The translations under genes and the position numbers were made by a program. Under the pieces are notes generated by a model. The model did not search any database. It was given only the letters and a program-made list of their open reading frames with translations, and was not told the origin of the DNA. Below are positions 26,401 to 33,035 of a stretch of 64,000 bases of DNA, piece by piece. The DNA lies in assembly GCA_910577035.1 (NCBI GenBank), contig CAJTKW010000005.1, positions 1-64,000 of the forward strand, given 5' to 3'. Position 1 is the first letter of the stretch. Every line of letters starts with the position of its first letter. This DNA comes from an uncultured Acetatifactor sp. GTDB taxonomy: Bacteria > Bacillota > Clostridia > Lachnospirales > Lachnospiraceae.

Positions 26401-27668
26401 GGGAGGACAGTCTGGCAGAGGAATTAAGAGTGCTTTATGTGGCGATGACCCGGGCCAGGGAGAAGCTGATCCTTACGGCATCCCTGGAAAATGCAGTGGA
26501 AAGATGGGAGCAGTATCAGAGGGCAGGAAGCGAAAGCCTGCCGTACCCGGATTTTATAGAGAGCGGGAGTTACCTGGATTTCCTGCTGCCGATTATCGGG
26601 AAGACCAGTATCAAGGTTACCGTTTTGCAGGAAGAGGAGCTGGCGGCAGGAGAGTTTCGGGAGCGGCTGGAGCTGGGAGACAGGGCAGGCAGGCTGGCCC
26701 TGGCAGGGGAGCTGGCAGATCAGGAAGCGCTGGCGAGATTGCGGGAACGCCTGCAGAGTACGTATCCCTTTGAAAATCTGGCGGGATTGTATACCAAGAC
26801 TACGGTGTCTGAGCTGAAGATCGCCGCCATGGCGGATCGGGATGAGGCGGCCTACCACACCTTTGAGGAGAAGGAAATTCAGCCCTATATTCCGTCCTTC
26901 CGCAGGCAGGAGGAGAAGGTCAGCGGCGCAGTCAGAGGTAACGCGTATCACCGGGTCATGGAGCTGCTGGACTTTGAGCAGATTTTGTTATCGGAAGATC
27001 CGGAACGGAGTCCGGGTCAGAAGCAGAGTCCAGGTCAGAAGCAGAGTCCGGGTCAGAAACAGGATTCAGGGCAGGCCGCGGCGGTCCGGGATGATTATGA
27101 GGCTTACAGGACAAGGGTTCATCAGGCATCCATAGTCCCGGTGCTGGAGGATTTTATAAAGGAAGAGGTGAAAAGCAGGCGGCTGCGGGAGGAGTATGCC
27201 CAGGCAGTAAACTTGAAAAAAATACTTCACTTCCTGGAGTCGGAGCTGGCTTATCGTATGTGGAAGGCGCAGAAACGCGGCAGACTATACCGGGAACAGC
27301 CCTTTGTCATGGGCATCAGTGCATCCAGGCTGGGAGAGGAATTTCCGGATTCGGAGAGTGTATTGATCCAGGGAATCATAGACGTTTTTTTTGAGGAGGA
27401 GGACGGTATCGTCCTGCTGGATTACAAGACAGATACCGTCTCTTCGATGAAGGAACTGTGGAACCGTTATGAGACCCAGCTGGATTACTACAGCCAGGCT
27501 GTCAGTAAGCTGACGGAGAAGCCTGTGAAGGAGAGGATACTGTATTCCTTCCATCTGGAGCAGTATGGGGAAAACCCTGCAGCCGGCCTGCGGGATGTTA
27601 TTCCGGCAGGAGGATCAGCTTCTTTGTCTGGGGAAGCTTCAGCAGGGCTGCCGCGCCTGCAAGGGTGA
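23430..27668 (+). CDS. addA: ATP-dependent helicase/nuclease subunit A (AddA)
   Basis: A 1412-residue UvrD-like helicase plus RecB nuclease subunit of AddAB. Helicase motifs are complete: SAAAGSGKTAVL (Walker A), IDEYQDSN (Walker B), LTRNFRSRP, MSIHKSKGLEFPV and VAMTRAREKLIL. The C-terminal nuclease has QGIIDVFFEE and LLDYKTD. It is longer than usual because of low-complexity insertions: one near residues 455-500, a tandem-repeat block near 715-810 and SPGQKQ repeats near 1190-1210. The last 71 bases overlap the convergent thiT gene. The start at ATG 23430 fits the family N-terminus FTAEQQEVI. Confidence 0.93.
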   Translation: MPVTFTAEQQEVINLRDCSILVSAAAGSGKTAVLVERIVKMVCDEEKPVDIDRLLVVTFTNAAASEMRERIAAGIAARLAENPDSEHIQRQAALLHNAQITTIDSFCLFLLRNHFNEIGLDPAFRIADEGEIRLLEQEVLQELLEASFASESEAFRYCVEYFCPGGRESALEQHILNLSRFAAGFPWPEEWLEERRKDYGDEGVEALCESVCGRYLAKHLEVMVQGWMRKLERVQALCLEPDGPYMYGELVERELELLEGLNRCTGLAEYAAKLPAVQFGRLSSKKDDSVNGDKRELAAAIRAEVKKSVQATAERFFATPLELAVSQALSCRKPVDTLIDLALDFRRRMAEKKQEKKVVDFSDVEHFALDILLRREAGEIRPSRVALEYRQYFEEILIDEYQDSNLVQEILLSAVSGEEAGHFNRFMVGDVKQSIYKFRLARPELFLEKYHSYLPTAGKAYGALAAGKVCAAAGIVCDDSAAGQEGGPAEAAAWEDGQKSLAGGQEGGFRRRIDLTRNFRSRPQVIEAVNEVFSRLMNEKTGGLAYDERAALYAGAAYPENTGNESELLLVEKPGEGGRQGSPLNARQAEAMVIAEKIRELRREFTVTDRGDGGLRPVEYSDMVILLRATSGWDEEFKKVLEEEGIPVYITSRSGYFGAAEVQELLQLLRVLDNPRQDIPLFGVMKSVFGGFTEEEIALIRCGGRKCSLYEAAELFAAGGEGEYPKGGREAEGEQEKGEGECPKGGRKSEGVQEKGEGAECPKGGREAEGEQEKGEGESTKGGRKSEGEQEKGEGESTKDTEEAGDEKETGEALEAQGYKELRARTKAFLHKIDEYRRCTVYMPVRELLTRLITDFDYLNYVTALPAGGKRRANVEMLLTRASEFEKTSYFGLFHFIRYMEQLEKYDVDYGEAELLDENANVVRIMSIHKSKGLEFPVTFVAGLGKRFNMQDVNRSLILDMDLGLATDYMDPVRRLKNKTLRRNVLMRKSREDSLAEELRVLYVAMTRAREKLILTASLENAVERWEQYQRAGSESLPYPDFIESGSYLDFLLPIIGKTSIKVTVLQEEELAAGEFRERLELGDRAGRLALAGELADQEALARLRERLQSTYPFENLAGLYTKTTVSELKIAAMADRDEAAYHTFEEKEIQPYIPSFRRQEEKVSGAVRGNAYHRVMELLDFEQILLSEDPERSPGQKQSPGQKQSPGQKQDSGQAAAVRDDYEAYRTRVHQASIVPVLEDFIKEEVKSRRLREEYAQAVNLKKILHFLESELAYRMWKAQKRGRLYREQPFVMGISASRLGEEFPDSESVLIQGIIDVFFEEEDGIVLLDYKTDTVSSMKELWNRYETQLDYYSQAVSKLTEKPVKERILYSFHLEQYGENPAAGLRDVIPAGGSASLSGEASAGLPRLQG
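25583..25845 (+). repeat. Tandem repeat array of about 66-base units inside addA
   Basis: Four near-identical in-frame units encode EKGEGEcPKGGRxxEGEQ-type peptides of 22-23 residues. They interrupt the helicase between conserved motifs and should form a disordered, charged loop. Unit number may vary between strains. Confidence 0.8.
27008..27069 (+). repeat. Short tandem repeat (18-base units) inside addA
   Basis: Three to four copies of an 18-base unit encode SPGQKQ repeats just before the AddA nuclease domain. Confidence 0.75.
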
Positions 27669-28179
27669 GAATCAGTTCCGGCAGCATATAGACTCCGTTG
27701 TAAAGAAAGCTGTAGAGATAAGTATTATCCGTTGAGAAGCCCGTCCACAGCTCACCGACGCTCTGCCAGACTACGACGCCGCTTAGGAAGTGGCAGAGAA
27801 AGCGCAGGCCCACGGCCAGGACAATGCCGCCCATCCAGCCGGGAAATTTCCTATTTCGGAAAATGCCGGCAATTCCCAGCACGGCATAGGCGCCGATGTA
27901 GTCCAGAAAGATGCAGGCTATGAGCATGGCGGGGGTCAGTCCCCAACCGAAAAGGCCTTTCATGGCCCCCTGGGCAAACTGGATCAGTCCATACAGAAGG
28001 GATACCGCAAATCCGGCTTTAAGGCCCCTGCGGATGGAGAAGATGACGATGGGGAGCATTGAAAGCAATGTGACGGTGCCGCCCCAGGGCATCTGGATGA
28101 TGGGAATGAAACTGAGTACGGTGGCAAGGGCAGCCATAACGGCGCCTTCCACCAGGATCTGAAGTTTGGTGCTGCGCAT
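27598..28179 (-). CDS. thiT: ECF transporter substrate-binding component for thiamine (ThiT-type)
   Basis: A 193-residue polytopic protein of the S-component type. The start RSTKLQILVEGAVMAALATV resembles ThiT, and the conserved region GLTPAMLIACIFLDY and LRFLCHFLSGVVVW fits the thiamine-binding core. It would capture thiamine and use the shared ECF energising module, encoded elsewhere. The ATG at 28179 is preceded by AAGGAGG; the longer ORF start at 28317 lies inside the riboswitch. A TPP riboswitch directly upstream strongly supports thiamine as substrate. The 3' end overlaps the convergent addA gene by 71 bases. Confidence 0.88.
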   Translation of the reverse strand: MRSTKLQILVEGAVMAALATVLSFIPIIQMPWGGTVTLLSMLPIVIFSIRRGLKAGFAVSLLYGLIQFAQGAMKGLFGWGLTPAMLIACIFLDYIGAYAVLGIAGIFRNRKFPGWMGGIVLAVGLRFLCHFLSGVVVWQSVGELWTGFSTDNTYLYSFLYNGVYMLPELILTLAGAAALLKLPQTKKLILLPE

Positions 28180-28285
28180 AAAAAAATCCTCCTTGTGTTG
28201 GTTTAGGAGGAGGCACGAATCCGCAAAGTGCGGATACAGAAGGGCTGCAGACAATGGTGCGGAGTCTGCGGGTATCCCTGCTGTG

Positions 28286-28374
28286 CTGCTTCCATACGCC
28301 GGTATTAACCGGATCATGTAGTGAGGGTTAGAAACGGGTAATGCCGTTTCAATCTCAGCGATGTGCTCCCCTAG
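28286..28374 (-). ncRNA. TPP riboswitch (THI element) controlling thiT
   Basis: On the minus strand the conserved elements occur in order: GGGGAGC, GCTGAGA, ACCC, then TGATCCGGTTAATACCGGCG and GGAAGC. Downstream, CCTCCT (around 28201-28207) can pair with the AGGAGG ribosome site of thiT (around 28186-28192), so TPP may shut off translation by sequestering it. No U-rich terminator is obvious. Confidence 0.93.
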
Positions 28375-28398
28375 CGTTTATGTAGTTACATGTGATAT

Positions 28399-28427
28399 AC
28401 TATAAAGTGGTTTGGCAGGGTTGTCAA
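28399..28427 (-). promoter_or_regulatory. Promoter of the thiT transcript
   Basis: Minus strand TTGACA (28422-28427), 17-base spacer, TATAGT (28399-28404), about 20 bases before the TPP riboswitch. Confidence 0.8.
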
Positions 28428-28478
28428 GAATAAAATATTTTAAGAGGAACCGGGAACAGGTTCGTGAGGGAAAATGAA

Positions 28479-29246
28479 ATGAAAAGTACAAAGGCTGACA
28501 GGGTGGAAAACAGAATCGGGCTGGAGAGAGTGTACGCCCTTTTGGAGGCTTACAGGTCCGGACGGCTGGGGGGCGAAAAAATGCCCGAGGAGGAAAATCC
28601 GGGGCTGGACAGGGGAAGCCTGGAAAACTATATTTATTTTACACTTCCCATGGCGCTCAATTATCAGAGAAATTCCTATATCTTATGGGAGTGTGCCAAT
28701 AAGGCCTGGCATGACGAGGGCACCCGGGATATTTACAGTATAGCGGCCGTGGCAGACATGAGTGACGATGAGCTGCGGGAAAAGCTGATGAGGCATAAGG
28801 TAGCTTTGCAGCGTACCCGGCATCCCAATACCTGGAAAACCCTCTGCCGGACGTTCCGGAATGATTTCGGCGGCGATGTGCGGCGGCTGCTGTGGGAAAA
28901 CGAATATTCCGTGCAGCGTATCAAGGCGTATATGACGGAACACAGGAAGGAATTTCCTTATCTGAGCGGAAATAAGATCAGCAACTACTGGTTATATGTG
29001 CTGGAACAATATACCGATACCAGATTTACCGACAGGGAATATATTACGGTAGCGCCGGATACTCATGTGATCCAGGCCAGTGTGCAGTTAGGCGTTATTT
29101 CCAGGGAGGAAGTGGCGGGCACTAAAGTTCAGAAGCTGGTGGCTGCGCGCTGGCAGGAGCTTTTGAAAGGGACGGAGCTGGCTCCCATAGATCTGCATAC
29201 GCCGCTGTGGCTGTGGAGCCGGGGGAAATTTCAGGTTGAAATCTGA
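28479..29246 (+). CDS. Uncharacterised protein with an HhH-GPD-like (DNA glycosylase-like) core
   Basis: A 255-residue, mostly helical soluble protein. I do not recognise the family with certainty. The segment FPYLSGNKISNYWLYVL followed about 25 residues later by VAPDTHVIQASVQLGVI has the spacing and residues of the helix-hairpin-helix plus catalytic Asp region of Nth/OGG-type glycosylases, including a Lys in the hairpin and Asp in PDTHV. It lacks the four-Cys iron-sulphur motif. ATG 28479 has GAGGG eight bases upstream; a GTG at 28464 is an alternative. It ends 12 bases before the GTPase-NYN gene, so the two may be co-transcribed. Confidence 0.5.
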   Translation: MKSTKADRVENRIGLERVYALLEAYRSGRLGGEKMPEEENPGLDRGSLENYIYFTLPMALNYQRNSYILWECANKAWHDEGTRDIYSIAAVADMSDDELREKLMRHKVALQRTRHPNTWKTLCRTFRNDFGGDVRRLLWENEYSVQRIKAYMTEHRKEFPYLSGNKISNYWLYVLEQYTDTRFTDREYITVAPDTHVIQASVQLGVISREEVAGTKVQKLVAARWQELLKGTELAPIDLHTPLWLWSRGKFQVEI

Positions 29247-29258
29247 GAAAGCGCGGGA

Positions 29259-32255
29259 ATGGGGAAGACTATGAAGGGTTCGAAGACGGTGGTAGGCATT
29301 CTGGCTCATGTGGATGCGGGAAAAACCACTCTTTCCGAGGGGCTGCTTTATACTGCGGGGGTGCTGCGGAAATTGGGCAGGGTGGATCATGGAGATGCTT
29401 ATCTGGATCATTTCGCGCTGGAGAGGGAGCGGGGGATTACCATATTTTCCAAACAGGCAAACCTCTCCTGGAAGGGGCTGGATCTGGTGCTTCTGGATAC
29501 TCCGGGACATGCAGATTTTTCTGCCGAGACGGAGCGGACCCTGCAGGTGTTGGATTACTGTCTGCTGGTGGTCAGCGGTGCGGACGGCATCCAGGGACAT
29601 ACGGAAACCCTGTGGAAGCTGTTAAAGCGATACGGGATTCCTGTTTTTCTGTTTATCAATAAGATGGACCAGCCGGGGACGGACAGGCAGGCACTGATGA
29701 AGGAAATTCAGGGCAGGCTGGGGAGCGAGTGCATAGAGTTTGGCAGTCCCGGGGAAGGTGCAGCCCAGCGGGGGAGGGAAGGTCCCGCCGGGCGGGAGAA
29801 CCCCGGGGGGAGAGGAGAGCCCGCCCCGCAGGAGAATCCTGCCGGCTGGGAAGACCTTGCCCTGGGGAGCGAGGAACTGATGGAGGAGTATCTGGAGACG
29901 GGGCGGATGACGGACGAATCCATTGCCCGGGCAGTAGCCGGGAGGCAGGTATTTCCCTGTTATTTCGGGTCTGCCCTGCGCCTGGAGGGAGTGGAAGAGC
30001 TTCTGGAAGGCCTGCATCGTTTTATCTTGAGAAAGGAGTATCCGGAGGATTTCGGGGCCAGAGTTTATAAAATATCCAGGGACTCTGCAGGGAATCGGCT
30101 GACCCATTTGAAGGTGACCGGGGGAGTGCTCCGGGTAAAAATGCCGGTCAGCCATTGCGCCCACGGAGCGATAGGGGATGAGGACTGGGAGGAAAAGGCG
30201 GATACCTTAAGGATTTACGGCGGCGGAGGGTTTGAGGCCGTTGACCGGGTGGAGGCAGGAGGCATCTGTGCGGTGACGGGTTTTGGCCGCACCGCTGCGG
30301 GACAGGGATTGGGGTATGAAGGCGCCAGTGAGCAGCCGGTACTGGTGCCGGTTCTGAACTACCGGCTGGTGCTGCCTCCCGGGACGGATATGGTGAAGAC
30401 CCTGGGACAGATGCGGAGTCTGGAAGAAGAGATTCCGGAGCTGAATGTGGTCTGGCGGGAGGCTGCACAGGAGATTTCGCTCCAGGTCATGGGGGAGGTA
30501 CAGACGGAGGTGCTAAAACGCCTGATTGCGGACCGTTTCGGGATAGAGGCGGAATTTGACAGCGGGCGGCTGCTGTACCGGGAGACCATTGCAACTACGG
30601 CGGAAGGAATCGGACATTTTGAGCCCCTGCGGCATTATGCCGAGGTGCATCTGCTGCTGGAGCCCGGAGAGCCGGGGAGCGGCCTGGAGTTTGCCGTCAG
30701 CTGCAGCGAGGATGAACTGGACAGGAACTGGCAGCGGCTGATTCTCACTCATTTGGAAGAAAAGACACATCTCGGGGTGCTGACCGGTTCACCTGTGACG
30801 GATATGAAGGTTACCCTGCTGACGGGAAGAGCACACCTGAAACATACGGAGGGCGGGGACTTCAGGCAGGCTACCTACAGGGCTCTGCGGCAGGGGCTGA
30901 TGCAGTGTGAAAGTGTCCTGCTGGAGCCGGTATATTCCTATACGCTGGAAGTGCCCTTGGAGCAGGTGGGACGTGCCATGTCCGATCTTCAGCGGATGTG
31001 GGGCAGTTTTGGGCCTCCCGTGACGGAAGGGGAGACCGCCGTTCTCACCGGGAGTGCCCCGGTATCCACTATGAGGGATTACCAGAGGGAGGTCCTTGCC
31101 TACACAAAGGGGCGGGGCAGGCTGAGCCTTGTATGGAAGGGATACGAGCCCTGCCACAATCCGGAAGAGGTAATCCGGGAGATCGGTTATGACCCGGAGG
31201 CAGATACGGAGAATCCCTCCGCTTCCGTGTTTTGCGCCCATGGGGCCGGCTTTCTGGTGGGCTGGCAGGAAGTGCCTGCATATGCTCATGTGGAGAGCGG
31301 ATGGAAGCCGGGCGGCGGGGATGGCGCTGAGGCCTTGGCGGAAGTAAGTCCGGACATGGAAAATTCCATCGGAAGCGGCGGAGGGTCCCACGGGCAAGGA
31401 CAGCCCGGGCAGGGGCGGTACGGCCAGGAGCAGGCCGGGCAGAGACGTTCCGGTCAGGGCAGCCGCCCTGGAGTCAGCCAGACAGGGCAGGGACGGTCAG
31501 ATTATATCACTCAGGAGGAGATTGAAGAAATCTTTCAGCGTACCTATGGAAAAAGTGTACAATCCTATGAGCCCTATCGGTATCATCGGCAGAACACCGG
31601 GGGAAACAGGGAAAGCGGCGGGGAATCCGGCAGTTCCGCGAATCAAAGCGGAGGCAGCGAAAAATATCAAACGGGCAGGGAGCCGGCGGAAAAGGCGGCG
31701 GAGCGCCTTCCGGAAGTGCTTCTTGTGGACGGTTACAATATCATTTTTGCCTGGGAGGAGCTGCGGAGCCTGGCGGAGGTGAATATTCAAAGCGCCAGAG
31801 ACAAGCTTATGGACATATGCTGTAATTATCAGGGGTATTGTGGTGCCATCCTGATTCTGGTTTATGATGCTTACAGGGTAAAGGGGAATCCGGGTTCCGT
31901 ACAGAAGTACCATAACATTTATGTGGTGTACACCAAAGAGGCGGAGACCGCCGATCAGTATATCGAAAAGACCGTTCATGAGATCGGCAGAAAGCGCCGG
32001 GTGACGGTAGCCACCTCGGACGCTCTGGAGCAGATGATTATCTTAGGGGACGGGGCTGTGAGAATGTCGGCCCGGGGGTTTTATGAGGCGGTGGAGGATG
32101 CAGGCCGGCGCATGCGGGAGGAATACCCGCAGGGCGGCGCGCTTTCCCATAGAATCTCCCTGCCTGAAAAACCACAGCAGGACGTGCGGCTGCCGGTTGT
32201 GGCTGTCAATAGCGAAACAGGGGAAGAATATAATGGCAAAGGTATTGGTATTTGA
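29259..32255 (+). CDS. TetM/EF-G-like translational GTPase fused to a YacP/Rae1-like NYN endoribonuclease domain
   Basis: A 998-residue fusion. The N-terminus has a complete translational G domain: AHVDAGKTT (16-24), RGITI, DTPGH near 86 and NKMD near 133. Domains II to V resemble ribosomal protection proteins such as TetM, with a low-complexity Gly/Pro/Glu insertion near 168-195. A Gly/Gln/Ser-rich linker (about 695-815) joins a C-terminal NYN/PIN domain (about 817-960): LLVDGYNIIF, LVYDAY, ETADQYIEK and VATSDALEQ keep four Asp residues expected at a metal-dependent RNase site. TetM-like GTPases bind the A site; Rae1 cuts mRNA there. A ribosome-targeted mRNA cleavage role is inferred. ATG 29271 is an alternative start. 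Tetracycline protection is possible but not supported by context. Confidence 0.85.
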   Translation: MGKTMKGSKTVVGILAHVDAGKTTLSEGLLYTAGVLRKLGRVDHGDAYLDHFALERERGITIFSKQANLSWKGLDLVLLDTPGHADFSAETERTLQVLDYCLLVVSGADGIQGHTETLWKLLKRYGIPVFLFINKMDQPGTDRQALMKEIQGRLGSECIEFGSPGEGAAQRGREGPAGRENPGGRGEPAPQENPAGWEDLALGSEELMEEYLETGRMTDESIARAVAGRQVFPCYFGSALRLEGVEELLEGLHRFILRKEYPEDFGARVYKISRDSAGNRLTHLKVTGGVLRVKMPVSHCAHGAIGDEDWEEKADTLRIYGGGGFEAVDRVEAGGICAVTGFGRTAAGQGLGYEGASEQPVLVPVLNYRLVLPPGTDMVKTLGQMRSLEEEIPELNVVWREAAQEISLQVMGEVQTEVLKRLIADRFGIEAEFDSGRLLYRETIATTAEGIGHFEPLRHYAEVHLLLEPGEPGSGLEFAVSCSEDELDRNWQRLILTHLEEKTHLGVLTGSPVTDMKVTLLTGRAHLKHTEGGDFRQATYRALRQGLMQCESVLLEPVYSYTLEVPLEQVGRAMSDLQRMWGSFGPPVTEGETAVLTGSAPVSTMRDYQREVLAYTKGRGRLSLVWKGYEPCHNPEEVIREIGYDPEADTENPSASVFCAHGAGFLVGWQEVPAYAHVESGWKPGGGDGAEALAEVSPDMENSIGSGGGSHGQGQPGQGRYGQEQAGQRRSGQGSRPGVSQTGQGRSDYITQEEIEEIFQRTYGKSVQSYEPYRYHRQNTGGNRESGGESGSSANQSGGSEKYQTGREPAEKAAERLPEVLLVDGYNIIFAWEELRSLAEVNIQSARDKLMDICCNYQGYCGAILILVYDAYRVKGNPGSVQKYHNIYVVYTKEAETADQYIEKTVHEIGRKRRVTVATSDALEQMIILGDGAVRMSARGFYEAVEDAGRRMREEYPQGGALSHRISLPEKPQQDVRLPVVAVNSETGEEYNGKGIGI

Positions 32256-32925
32256 TCTGGGCGGCACGTTAATGCAATACGTGGGAATGCCGTATTCCTG
32301 GGTAAGCTTCTATCACCAGGGCGTAAGGGAGATCAGCCGAAGATACGGATGCAGTGTCTCGGAGGAGGCAATGGGGAAAACCGTGCAGATGCTGGAAGAT
32401 TTTAATCCCAGAGTACATTACAGGGAAATAGAGTACTCTGCGGAATATATTTTTGCCAGGGCACTGGAACATTGGCACCTGGAGGTGCCGGTCAAAGACT
32501 GTGTGGAAGCCTTTTGGAGCGGCCTGGGGCTGAAAGCGGAGATTTATCCGGATACGATCCCGGTATTAAGCAGTCTGAGAAAGCGGGGGTATCGGATTGC
32601 GGCGCTGACGGATCTGCCCAGCGCCATGCCGGATGAGATATTTAAGAGGGATATTTCTGCATTGCCGGATTATTTGGATGAGTATGTCTCGTCTGCCGTT
32701 TGCGGATATAGAAAGCCGAATTGCAAAGGTCTGCAGATGATTGCGGAAAAATTTGAAGTCCCGGCTGCGGAGCTGGTTTTTATCGGGGATGAAGAAAAGG
32801 ACAGACAGACGGCCCGGAATGCCGGCTGCCGATTCATACCCATCAGGCGGACGGGGGCTGCCGGGGAGGACATAAGGGATTTATATGGTTTGGAGTCTCG
32901 ATATTTTCCGGAGATTATGTTATAA
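32233..32925 (+). CDS. HAD-superfamily protein (subfamily IA-like)
   Basis: A 230-residue HAD protein. Motif I reads VFDLGGTL, so the nucleophile Asp8 is present but the usual second Asp is Gly, as in some non-phosphatase or atypical HADs. Motif II is ALTDLPS, the motif III Lys lies around GYRKPNCKG, and motif IV is FIGDEEKDRQTA. The ATG at 32233 overlaps the end of the GTPase-NYN gene by 23 bases, implying translational coupling. A longer ORF start (32083) would lie deep in the upstream gene. Substrate unknown. Confidence 0.8.
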   Translation: MAKVLVFDLGGTLMQYVGMPYSWVSFYHQGVREISRRYGCSVSEEAMGKTVQMLEDFNPRVHYREIEYSAEYIFARALEHWHLEVPVKDCVEAFWSGLGLKAEIYPDTIPVLSSLRKRGYRIAALTDLPSAMPDEIFKRDISALPDYLDEYVSSAVCGYRKPNCKGLQMIAEKFEVPAAELVFIGDEEKDRQTARNAGCRFIPIRRTGAAGEDIRDLYGLESRYFPEIML

Positions 32926-33035
32926 TGTCCGTGACCGCTATGGGTGTGGGGAAACAAAAAGATATTTTATGACGGTTACAAATTATGGGGAGAAGAGGGT
33001 GCAGGGCCCGTGTGCATCCTGATATGGAGGGTGGT

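Noticed and set aside
29259..32255. Calling the GTPase-NYN fusion a plain tetracycline-resistance gene
   Set aside because: The NYN domain, low-complexity linker, and housekeeping-type context do not fit a dedicated tet(M)-like gene, although TetM homology is clear.
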